Below, in pieces: positions 14,398 to 21,539 of a stretch of 21,539 bases of DNA. The stretch comes from CAUPWF01 sp044425815 (GTDB taxonomy: Bacteria; Bacillota; Clostridia; Lachnospirales; Lachnospiraceae), in the NCBI GenBank assembly GCA_044425815.1, contig JAWXVA010000040.1, positions 1 to 21,539 on the forward strand, in the 5' to 3' direction. The notes below the pieces were generated by a model. The model worked only from the letters and a program-made list of their open reading frames with translations, had not been told where the DNA came from and did not search any database. Within the stretch, counting starts at the first letter, position 1. Each line of letters starts with the position of its first letter. The translations under genes were made by a program, and so were the position numbers.

Positions 14398-15744
14398 ATG
14401 ATAAGAGAGAAGGAATTTTACAAACAGTTTTTAAAAATTTGTATTGTGTTAGTGTTACAAAACGTAGTTACTTTAAGTGTGAATCTTGCAGACAACGTAA
14501 TGCTTGGGAATTATAGTGAGGCTGCATTATCAGGAGCTACGGCAGTGAATCAAATACAATTTGTGTACCAGCAATTGATACTCGGAGTAGGCGATGCACT
14601 AGTTATATTTGGGAGTCAATATTGGGGGAAAGGTCAAACAAAGGAAATTAAGCGTATTTCAGCGATTGCAATGGCATCTGGTGGAGTGATTATTCTTACA
14701 TTTTTTCTCGCCGCTACATTTGCACCTGAATTTTTGATGACCATCTTTACTAATGATAGTCTGATTATTGCAGAAGGTGTGAAATATATAGCGATTACTC
14801 GCTTTACTTATATTTTGTTAGGAATTGTATTGATTTTACTAGCCACATTGCGAACTGTGGAAATTGTAAAAATAGCATTTGCCTTATCTGTGTCTACGTT
14901 GATTATCAATTGTAGTATTAACTGGGTATTAATTGCAGGACGTTATGGATTCCCAGAGCTAGGAATTAGCGGAGCGGGAATAGGAACTTTGGTGGCGAGG
15001 AGTGTGGAACTGATTGCGTTAGTAATTTATATTGCGCGCAAAGAACGCGTGTTAAATTTGAAACTTTCAGACTTCTTTACAATAGACAAAAGCTTTGCGA
15101 AAACATATTTTAAATTATTAGGGCCTGTTTTATTTGCAGCGGCATTATGGGGCGTGAATACAGCGATGCAGACAGCAGTTCTAGGTCATATGTCTAGTAA
15201 TGCAATTGCTGCAAATAGTGTAGCGTCGAATTTATTTCTATTAGTGAAGACGGGTGCGGTAGGTGCTGCAAGTACTACTACAATTATTATAGGTAAAACG
15301 ATTGGTGAGGGACGTAGTGATAAGCTACAAGAATATGCTAAGACTTTTCAGATTATGTTCGTTGCAATGGGGATTGTAGGAAGCATCGTATTATTCTTAT
15401 TAATTCAACCAGTGTTGTCGCTATATAGTCTCTCGGAAGAAACAAGATACTTAGCAGAGAGTTTCTTGTCGGTTTTATGTGTTGTGATGCTATTTATGTC
15501 ATATCAGATGCCGACCAACATCGGGATTATCCGTGGAGCTGGAGGTACAAAGTATATGATGTATCTTGATATTATTAGTATTTATGTTATCGTGTTACCG
15601 CTTTCATTCTTTATGGCGTTCGTTGTGGAGGCATCTCCAATTATAGTGGTGATTTGTCTCAATATTGACCAATTTTTTAAAGTGATACCAGGATTTATTA
15701 AGGTAAATTACGGGAAATGGATACATGTTTTGACAGAATCATAA
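14398..15744 (+). CDS. MATE family efflux transporter
   Basis: This 448-residue protein shows about 12 membrane helices in two MatE halves. The N-terminal half has VTLSVNLADNVMLGNYSEAALSGATAVNQ, the family's cation-coupling and dimer-like first repeat signature, with GDALVIFGSQYWGKGQ after it. The second repeat begins with WGVNTAMQTAVLGHMSSNAIAANSVASNL. MATE proteins export cationic drugs and metabolites in exchange for Na+ or H+. The start follows the DMT stop by seven bases, with GAGAGGATAACAAAGG as ribosome site, so co-expression is likely. The substrate is unknown. Its length is normal for the family and nothing is broken. Confidence 0.93.
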   Translation: MIREKEFYKQFLKICIVLVLQNVVTLSVNLADNVMLGNYSEAALSGATAVNQIQFVYQQLILGVGDALVIFGSQYWGKGQTKEIKRISAIAMASGGVIILTFFLAATFAPEFLMTIFTNDSLIIAEGVKYIAITRFTYILLGIVLILLATLRTVEIVKIAFALSVSTLIINCSINWVLIAGRYGFPELGISGAGIGTLVARSVELIALVIYIARKERVLNLKLSDFFTIDKSFAKTYFKLLGPVLFAAALWGVNTAMQTAVLGHMSSNAIAANSVASNLFLLVKTGAVGAASTTTIIIGKTIGEGRSDKLQEYAKTFQIMFVAMGIVGSIVLFLLIQPVLSLYSLSEETRYLAESFLSVLCVVMLFMSYQMPTNIGIIRGAGGTKYMMYLDIISIYVIVLPLSFFMAFVVEASPIIVVICLNIDQFFKVIPGFIKVNYGKWIHVLTES

Positions 15745-15783
15745 GAAAAATCAACTACGATAGCTAAAAAAATCAACTTAAAC

Positions 15784-15812
15784 TTGTGCGAAATGACAAA
15801 TAATGGTATTAT
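15784..15812 (+). promoter_or_regulatory. Promoter of the NhaC-racemase-cyclodeaminase operon
   Basis: TTGTGC (15784-15789) and TATTAT (15807-15812) are 17 bases apart, about 40 bases before the NhaC-family gene at 15855, which has its own TAGGGGGAA ribosome site. Confidence 0.55.
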
Positions 15813-15854
15813 AGTAAATGATAAAAATTTAACACAAGAATTAGGGGGAACAAA

Positions 15855-17297
15855 ATGGAAGAAAACAAGCAACCAGAAACACAAGGAACACGTCAACCAC
15901 AGATATGGCATGCGCTAGTAGTATTCGCAGTGTTAGTAGGAGCTATGGCAGTAGGAATCGTTGTATATGATGCAGGAGTGCATATTACGATGTTTATGGG
16001 TGTATGTGCAGCGGCGATTATGGCACTTTGCTTAGGATTTAAATGGGATTTTATTGAGAAAGCAATGATGGAAGGAATCCATAATGCATTGCAAGCGGTT
16101 ATTATTTTAATTATCGTAGGTATTTTAGTTGGAACATGGATATTGTGTGGTGTTGTACCAGCGATGATTTACTATGGACTACAGATTTTATCACCAGCAA
16201 TTTTCTTGATTGCAGCAGTATTAATCTGTTCGATTACTTCATTAGCAACCGGAACCTCGTGGGGAACAATGGGAACTATGGGTCTTGCATTAATTGGGAT
16301 TGCAATCGGACTTGGAATACCAGCACCTATGGCAGCAGGAGCAATTATCTCCGGAGCATACTTTGGGGATAAGATGTCACCACTTTCTGATACTACAAAT
16401 CTAGCACCAGCTATGGCAGGTACAGATGTATTTACACATGTGAAATTCATGGTTGCACCAACTGCTATTACATATGCTATTACATTAGTGATTTTTGGAT
16501 TCTTAGGAATGAATTATGGTAGTACATCAGCAGACATGAGCGCAGTAACAGAGATGAGTGAAGGACTTAAATCATTATTTACTATCAACCCACTATTATT
16601 ATTACCACCAGTTGTGGTTATTGTAGCAGTAGCTTGTAAGATTTCAGCAATTCCTGGAATCGTATTAGGTATTTTCTCAGGAGTAGTTGTTGGAGTGATT
16701 TTCCAAGATGGAATTACATTTGGAGAAATTTTAAATGCAGGAATGTCAGGATATACTTGTGAATCAGGGATTGAAGCTTTAGATAGTTTATTGACATCGG
16801 GTGGTATTGAAAACATGATGTATTCTGTATCCTTAACGATTATTGCCATGATGTTCGGTGGAATTATGGAGAAAACAGGGTTATTAGAAGTAGTAGTAGC
16901 TAAAATTGTTAAGATTGCTAAGAAACCAGCTTCATTGGTTGTTACAACAGAAGCGACATGTTTATTAAGTAACATGGTTATGCCAGAACAATATATCTCG
17001 GTAGTAGTACCTGGTAGAATGTATGCAGAGACTTATGATGAAATGGATTTACATCCAAAAACACTTTCAAACGCACTAGAAAGTGCAGGAACAGTAACAT
17101 CAGCATTGGTTCCATGGAATACTTGTGGGGTATATATTACAGGTGTACTTGGAGTGGCTACGATTGAATACTTACCATATGCATTCTTTAATCTTATGAT
17201 GCCATTTATGACAATTATTTTAGCCTTTGTAGGTGTAACACTTGCACACAAAGATGGAACAAGTTTCTTTAAAGCGAAAAAAGCAAAGAAAGCGTAG
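15855..17297 (+). CDS. nhaC: NhaC family Na+/H+ (or amino-acid) antiporter
   Basis: This 480-residue membrane protein has about 11-12 helices. The NhaC signature runs through GTSWGTMGTMGLALIGIAIG and AGAIISGAYFGDKMSPLSDTTN (about residues 133-182), with the conserved aspartates of the ion-binding region. Classical NhaC exchanges Na+ for H+, but family members such as MleN exchange organic anions. The gene starts an operon with a PLP racemase and an ornithine-cyclodeaminase-like enzyme. The racemase start is five bases after the NhaC stop, so the transporter may move the amino acid those enzymes handle. That substrate idea is inference from neighbours. Confidence 0.9.
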   Translation: MEENKQPETQGTRQPQIWHALVVFAVLVGAMAVGIVVYDAGVHITMFMGVCAAAIMALCLGFKWDFIEKAMMEGIHNALQAVIILIIVGILVGTWILCGVVPAMIYYGLQILSPAIFLIAAVLICSITSLATGTSWGTMGTMGLALIGIAIGLGIPAPMAAGAIISGAYFGDKMSPLSDTTNLAPAMAGTDVFTHVKFMVAPTAITYAITLVIFGFLGMNYGSTSADMSAVTEMSEGLKSLFTINPLLLLPPVVVIVAVACKISAIPGIVLGIFSGVVVGVIFQDGITFGEILNAGMSGYTCESGIEALDSLLTSGGIENMMYSVSLTIIAMMFGGIMEKTGLLEVVVAKIVKIAKKPASLVVTTEATCLLSNMVMPEQYISVVVPGRMYAETYDEMDLHPKTLSNALESAGTVTSALVPWNTCGVYITGVLGVATIEYLPYAFFNLMMPFMTIILAFVGVTLAHKDGTSFFKAKKAKKA

Positions 17298-17301
17298 TGA
17301 T

Positions 17302-18417
17302 ATGTATCCACAAGTTGTAATTAATAAAAAACAAATAATAGAAAATGTGAATGCAATACGAAATAAAACAAGTAAGCATGATGTAACGGTTACGGCCGTT
17401 ACAAAATGCCTTGCTGGGAATGTGGAGATAGCACAAGCATTTATAGATGCGGGGATTACTAAATTAGGGGATTCACGCATTTATAATCTAAAGAAATTAG
17501 CGAAACTCCATTGTGAAACATGGTTGATACGACTTCCGATGTTGTCGGAATGTTCAGATGTGGTTCGTTATGCAGACGTATCGCTTAATAGCGAATTAGT
17601 GACGATACAACGTTTAAATGAAGAAGCAACCAAGCTAGATAAGGTGCATGGAATAGTATTGATGGTAGATGTAGGAGATTTGCGAGAAGGGATCTTTGTT
17701 GGAGGAGGAGCTTTGATGAGCGCTGAAAACGAGAACTTAGCAGAGAAGACACATGGAGAATTATACAATATTATTGAATGTATATTAGAGATGAAGCATG
17801 TCAAATTATTAGGATTTGGAACGAATAGCACATGCTATGGTTCTACGATTCCGGAGAAAGACACATTTCAGAGAATGCTTCAATTGGTTGAAGAAGTAGA
17901 AGAAAAATATGGAATAAAAAGCGAAGTTGTTTCTGGAGGAAATTCAAGCTGTTATTATTTATTAGAAGAGAATGAGCTGCCAGAAGGCATTACGAACATG
18001 AGGCTAGGAGAATTAATATTATTTGGAAGAGAATGTTCGTATCATATCGAATATCCGTATTTACATCAGGATAATGTGATTTTGAAAACAGAAGTGATAG
18101 AGGTGAAGAAAAAACCGTCCTATCCAATTGGCAAGATAGGGATGAATTCCTTTGGAGAGGTATGCTCATACGAGGATAAAGGAATACGAACGAGAGTAAT
18201 TGTAGCAATTGGACAACAGGATATTTCGCTGAATCACTTAAAACCAATAGATGAAGGTGTGACGATAGAAGGGGCGAGCTCGGATCATATGATGCTTGAT
18301 GTGACGGATGCCCTAACAGAATACACCGTCGGAGATATTATAGAATTCGTGTGTGATTATGCTAGCACATTAGCATTATGCACATCAGAATATATAGAAA
18401 CAAAAATAATAGAGTAG
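17302..18417 (+). CDS. orr: Alanine/ornithine racemase-like PLP enzyme (fold type III)
   Basis: I chose the ATG at 17302 (371 residues, MYPQVVINKKQI…) over an in-frame start inside the NhaC gene, because family members begin with this short strand. There is no clear ribosome site, so translation probably depends on coupling to NhaC. PLP-barrel features are TAVTKCLAGN with the Schiff-base lysine K35, LGDSRIYNLKKL, VLMVDVGDLREGI, GFGTNSTCYG and SGGNSSCYYLL for phosphate binding, and the C-terminal beta-domain with SSDHMMLDVTD. This pattern matches the ornithine/lysine racemase branch (Orr of amino-acid-fermenting Clostridia) rather than cell-wall Alr. It would interconvert D- and L-ornithine or a related amino acid, supplying the next enzyme. 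The exact substrate is uncertain. Confidence 0.85.
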   Translation: MYPQVVINKKQIIENVNAIRNKTSKHDVTVTAVTKCLAGNVEIAQAFIDAGITKLGDSRIYNLKKLAKLHCETWLIRLPMLSECSDVVRYADVSLNSELVTIQRLNEEATKLDKVHGIVLMVDVGDLREGIFVGGGALMSAENENLAEKTHGELYNIIECILEMKHVKLLGFGTNSTCYGSTIPEKDTFQRMLQLVEEVEEKYGIKSEVVSGGNSSCYYLLEENELPEGITNMRLGELILFGRECSYHIEYPYLHQDNVILKTEVIEVKKKPSYPIGKIGMNSFGEVCSYEDKGIRTRVIVAIGQQDISLNHLKPIDEGVTIEGASSDHMMLDVTDALTEYTVGDIIEFVCDYASTLALCTSEYIETKIIE

Positions 18418-18431
18418 AAAGAGGAGCAATT

Positions 18432-19529
18432 ATGAAGTTTGAAATGCCAGAATATCACCATCCAGATTTTACGAAAGAATGTTTCGTGAACGCACCAGAT
18501 GCAAAATACGAAGAAGCAGAGAAAGATGGAGTAGCACCGAAGTATTACCATAGTACTTCTATGTACCCAGAATACTTTAAGTTAGATGGAGAATGGAAAT
18601 TAGCAGAAGAAACAAGAATGGATTCAAGCGTAGTGTATTGTGAAGATGGACACCTTGCAGTAGTTGAAAATCGTAACATCAAAAAAGGGGACAGGGTTAT
18701 CCTTGGACGTACAGAGAAATGTGAAGAAGGCATTTACATGCACTGTAAAGGGTTTGTGGATGAAGATGAAGATTTAGATGATCAATTTGTATTTCGTCAA
18801 GGACGTAGTCGTGAAACATCATATGCTAGAGATTATGATAGATTATTCGAATTGTTAAAATATGAAAAAGAACACGGGAATATCGTGTGGGTTATGGGAC
18901 CAGCATTTAGCTTCGACGCAGACGCAAGAAATGCAATGCAAGCGATTGTGGAGAATGGATATGCACATGGATTATTAGCAGGGAATGCATTAGCTACTCA
19001 TGACTTAGAAGGTGCTTTTTTTAATACAGCATTAGGTCAAGATATCTATACGCAGAAATCACAACCTAACGGACATTACAATCATTTAGATGTAATCAAT
19101 GAAGTACGTAGAAGCGGATCGATTCCACAATTTATCGAAGACAACAACATTGATAATGGAATTATGTATAGCTGTGTAAAGAATAATGTACCATTTGTTT
19201 TGACAGGATCTATTCGTGATGATGGACCACTTCCAGAAGTAGTAGGGAATGCGTATGATGGTCAAATGAAGATGAGAGAGATGGTGAAAGATGCAACTTG
19301 CGTAATCTGTCTCGCAACGATGCTTCACACAATTGCTACAGGAAATATGACACCATCGTTCAGAATGAAAGAAGATGGAAGCATCCGTCCAGTGTATTTA
19401 TATACAGTAGATGCAGATGAATTTGTAGTAAATAAATTATTAGATAGAGGAAGCTTGTCAGCTACAACAATCGTAACAAACGTACAAGACTTTATCATGT
19501 TAGTAGTAAAAGGGTTGGGAATCTTATAG
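18432..19529 (+). CDS. Ornithine cyclodeaminase-like protein (TIGR00300, LOR/SDH domain)
   Basis: The start is ATG 18432 (365 residues) after AGAGGAGC; the longer frame has no ribosome site. Signatures of the TIGR00300 family include KEGDRVI-like GDRVILGRTEK (86-96), WVMGPAFSFDADARNAM, LLAGNALATHDLEGAF (181-196) and VLTGSIRDDGPLPE (256-269), followed by a Rossmann-type ending VYLYTVDADEFVVNKLLDRGS. Members include the archaeal NAD-dependent ornithine cyclodeaminase that makes proline and the related cyanobacterial arginine dihydrolase/AgrE domains. It lies 14 bases after the racemase, so L-ornithine from the racemase could be turned into proline plus ammonia. This pathway is inferred from family and context. 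Confidence 0.85.
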   Translation: MKFEMPEYHHPDFTKECFVNAPDAKYEEAEKDGVAPKYYHSTSMYPEYFKLDGEWKLAEETRMDSSVVYCEDGHLAVVENRNIKKGDRVILGRTEKCEEGIYMHCKGFVDEDEDLDDQFVFRQGRSRETSYARDYDRLFELLKYEKEHGNIVWVMGPAFSFDADARNAMQAIVENGYAHGLLAGNALATHDLEGAFFNTALGQDIYTQKSQPNGHYNHLDVINEVRRSGSIPQFIEDNNIDNGIMYSCVKNNVPFVLTGSIRDDGPLPEVVGNAYDGQMKMREMVKDATCVICLATMLHTIATGNMTPSFRMKEDGSIRPVYLYTVDADEFVVNKLLDRGSLSATTIVTNVQDFIMLVVKGLGIL

Positions 19530-19550
19530 AGATACCATATTATTGCAATC

Positions 19551-19635
19551 AAGCCTATTCATTTCAACTATTTCACACGAACCAACTTCAAAGAGTTTGT
19601 TTCGTGATAGATAGAAATGGATAGGCTTTTAGCTT
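19551..19635. terminator. Long bidirectional terminator between convergent genes
   Basis: AAGCCTATTCATTTC (19551-19565) pairs with GAAATGGATAGGCTT (19614-19628), 14 of 15 bases plus one wobble. The 48-base interior folds further, with ACACGAACCAA against TTGTTTCGTG. T-rich DNA follows on the plus strand. It separates the cyclodeaminase-like gene from the convergent aminopeptidase and can serve both. Confidence 0.7.
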
Positions 19636-19667
19636 TTAAACAAGTGAAAATTATATAAAAAGAAATA

Positions 19668-21455
19668 CTATACAGCTCTAGTGTATTCTTTTAACCATTC
19701 TTGTTCTTCTGTATTTAGATAAGGGCTAAGTTTTTCCCATACCTGTGCATGATATTCGTTTAATCTTATTTTATCTACATCTGTAAGTAGTGCTGGGTCG
19801 ATTGCATCTAAATCAATCGGTGCAAATGTGATTGGCTCAAAATACATGAATTGACCATATTCATTAGCGATACCCTTACGAACTACTAGCTCGTTTTCTG
19901 TACGGATGCCGTGTGAACCACCGATATATAATCCAGGCTCGTCTGTTAGAATCATACCTTCCTCTAAAGGAGTTGCTTCAGATGCGCGCACGCGCCATCT
20001 AAATCCGGTAGGCCCTTCATGAATGTTCAATAAATATCCTACGCCATGTCCTGTTCCATGGTTATAATCTAATCCCATTTCCCAGAAAGGTTGTCTTGCA
20101 AAGGCATCTAGGTTGAAACCACATACACCATATACAAACTTTACATTTGCAAGAGATAACATGCTTCGTGCAACGGTTGTAAAATGTAGGCTTTCATCTT
20201 TGGTTAAAGTACCAAGTGCAAAGGTTCTAGTGATATCTGTAGAGCCTTCATTGTAGTTTCCACCTGTATCGTTTAGGAATAATCCTTCTGGCTTTAATGC
20301 TACATTTGTTTCTGGTTCTGATTCATAATGAACGATGGCAGCATGGTCTTTGTATGCACAAATAGGGGCGAAACTTGGCCACAAAAATCCTTCTTGTTCA
20401 GCGCGAAATTCTTCTAGTTTATCAGAAGCACTCATCTCTGTCATAGGAACTTTCCCAACATTCATTTTTACCCAACGCATATATTTTGTGACAGCTATAC
20501 CATCTTTGATATGTGCTAAGCGAATATTGTCTAATTCGACTTCGTTCTTCATTGCTTTCATAAGGATGGTAGGGTTTGCAATTTCTTTACGTGCTGTGTC
20601 AGTAGGCAGATTTTTGTATAAAGCGTAATTGAATTTTGAAGGGTCTATCATTAAGATTTCGTCACAAGTAAATTCTTTTACATAATCGTAAATATCGTTG
20701 TATTCGTGATAAGTTACATTACTTTTGCTTAAATCATCTTTGATTTCATCGTTAAGCTTATTAGTATCAACGAATAAATCAACGGAATCAATATGAATAA
20801 TGGCATATCCTAAAACGAGCGGAGAGTATTTTACATCATTTCCACGGAAGTTAAAAGTCCAACAAAAATCATCTAATGAAGTGATAATATGTGCAGTTAC
20901 ACCTTCTTCTATCATCTTTTCACGGATGCGTGCAAGTTTAGATTCGGTAGATGCACCTGTATATTTTTCTGTTAAATGGAAAGCTGGCTCAGTTGATAGT
21001 GCAGGTCTATCTGCCCATACTTGGTCGATAAGATCTAAATCATAGCGAATCGAACCATTCTTTTCTTTCAAAATCGTTTCATATTCTAGTCCTTCATCGA
21101 CAGAAAGTACACGTCCATCAAATCCAAGAGTTGCGCCTTCTCCTAAAGAAGAAGTAATGAACTCAGGAGTGGTTGGAACTCCTTTATTACCCATGCGGCA
21201 TAGCTCGACACCAGTTCCTTCTAATTGTTGTTCTGCTTGTAGAAAATATCTTCCGTCTGTCCACAAGTATGCTCCATCAGCAGTTATAACGGCTGTGCCT
21301 GCAGAGCCTGTAAAACCTGTGATAAATGCACGTGATTTGAAATGAGAACCTACATACTCACTTTGGTGAAAATCAGCGGAAGGGATAATGTATGCGTCGA
21401 TATTAGCCTCTTTCATCGCTGCTCTTAAAGCTTGAATTCTTTCTGAAATTGTCAT
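19668..21455 (-). CDS. pepP: Aminopeptidase P / Xaa-Pro aminopeptidase, M24 family
   Basis: This 595-residue enzyme removes N-terminal residues before proline. It has a creatinase-type N-terminal domain (about 1-140), a second such domain (about 165-300) and the pita-bread M24 catalytic domain. The five metal ligands are visible as D396 (LNDTGG), D407 (STDITRT), H470 (GTGHGVG), E506 (TDEPGLY) and E520 (RTENELV). The three-domain length near 600 is that of the eukaryotic-like aminopeptidase P clade found widely in Firmicutes, not the 440-residue E. coli type. A TTTTAGGAGGCAATATC ribosome site and a well-spaced promoter precede it. It has no signal peptide, so it is cytosolic. It is monocistronic within the window. 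Confidence 0.95.
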   Translation of the reverse strand: MTISERIQALRAAMKEANIDAYIIPSADFHQSEYVGSHFKSRAFITGFTGSAGTAVITADGAYLWTDGRYFLQAEQQLEGTGVELCRMGNKGVPTTPEFITSSLGEGATLGFDGRVLSVDEGLEYETILKEKNGSIRYDLDLIDQVWADRPALSTEPAFHLTEKYTGASTESKLARIREKMIEEGVTAHIITSLDDFCWTFNFRGNDVKYSPLVLGYAIIHIDSVDLFVDTNKLNDEIKDDLSKSNVTYHEYNDIYDYVKEFTCDEILMIDPSKFNYALYKNLPTDTARKEIANPTILMKAMKNEVELDNIRLAHIKDGIAVTKYMRWVKMNVGKVPMTEMSASDKLEEFRAEQEGFLWPSFAPICAYKDHAAIVHYESEPETNVALKPEGLFLNDTGGNYNEGSTDITRTFALGTLTKDESLHFTTVARSMLSLANVKFVYGVCGFNLDAFARQPFWEMGLDYNHGTGHGVGYLLNIHEGPTGFRWRVRASEATPLEEGMILTDEPGLYIGGSHGIRTENELVVRKGIANEYGQFMYFEPITFAPIDLDAIDPALLTDVDKIRLNEYHAQVWEKLSPYLNTEEQEWLKEYTRAV

Positions 21456-21493
21456 GATATTGCCTCCTAAAATTTGTTATTCAACATAGATTC

Positions 21494-21522
21494 AATATAA
21501 CATAGATGGTATATTACATCAA
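21494..21522 (-). promoter_or_regulatory. Promoter of the aminopeptidase P gene
   Basis: On the minus strand, TTGATG (21522-21517) and TATATT (21499-21494) are 17 bases apart. The gene begins at 21455. Confidence 0.65.
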
Positions 21523-21539
21523 TGAAAATGGTGAATAAG

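Noticed and set aside
16172..16975. Long open frames opposite the NhaC gene
   Set aside because: They are antisense to a well-supported membrane protein gene, have no ribosome sites, and come from codon bias on the opposite strand.
20335..21345. Plus-strand open frames across the aminopeptidase gene
   Set aside because: They lie antisense within the M24 enzyme, whose catalytic motifs are all intact on the minus strand.
1..21539. CRISPR array or insertion sequence
   Set aside because: No spaced repeat series and no transposase gene with terminal inverted repeats was seen.

Overview
The window looks like low-GC Clostridia, most likely Lachnospiraceae. AT-rich coding, strong AGGAGG-type ribosome sites, DUF5688 and DUF3848-like proteins, a DUF932/RadC/YqaJ/RecT module and an NhaC plus ornithine-racemase cluster all fit that group. 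The assignment is by gene content only.

Bases 1 to about 13,252 are the right-hand part of an integrated mobile element whose left end lies outside the window. In order it holds: the C-terminus of a tyrosine recombinase; a free-standing viroplasmin-like mini-protein; a probable oriT with palindrome and GC-rich hairpin; a MobC-like ribbon-helix-helix protein overlapping a compact relaxase; an excisionase-like protein on the minus strand; a decayed short frame; and two AT-rich cargo genes, one unknown with a weak HEPN-like hint and one with a C-terminal Mrr nuclease domain. Next comes a tightly spaced six-gene operon (DUF932, DUF3848-like, RadC-like JAB, YqaJ exonuclease, RecT annealase, DUF5688) with its own promoter and a terminator-like hairpin in the leader. 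A second cargo operon follows: OLD-like AAA ATPase, separate TOPRIM protein, PIN-like nuclease. No type IV secretion genes are visible here, so within this window the element looks mobilizable rather than self-conjugative.

The right end is marked by two 11-bp direct repeats (candidate integrase arm sites) and the 3' part of a tRNA-Leu(UAG) gene, from the anticodon loop to the discriminator base, with no 5' half. This is the expected scar of integration into a tRNA gene with crossover in the anticodon loop, and the tRNA's own terminator still follows it.

From about 13,253 the DNA looks like chromosomal backbone: an EamA/DMT transporter and a MATE transporter as a pair; then an operon of an NhaC-family antiporter, an ornithine/alanine-racemase-like PLP enzyme and a TIGR00300-type (LOR/SDH) ornithine cyclodeaminase-like protein, suggesting uptake or exchange and conversion of ornithine-type amino acids. 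A long bidirectional hairpin terminator separates this from a convergent M24 aminopeptidase P with a clear promoter.

The most interesting part is the 9.87-13.02 kb cargo: a split ATPase/TOPRIM pair of the kind used in anti-phage defence (OLD, Gabija and PARIS logic), followed by a PIN nuclease that could be a third component or an independent defence gene.
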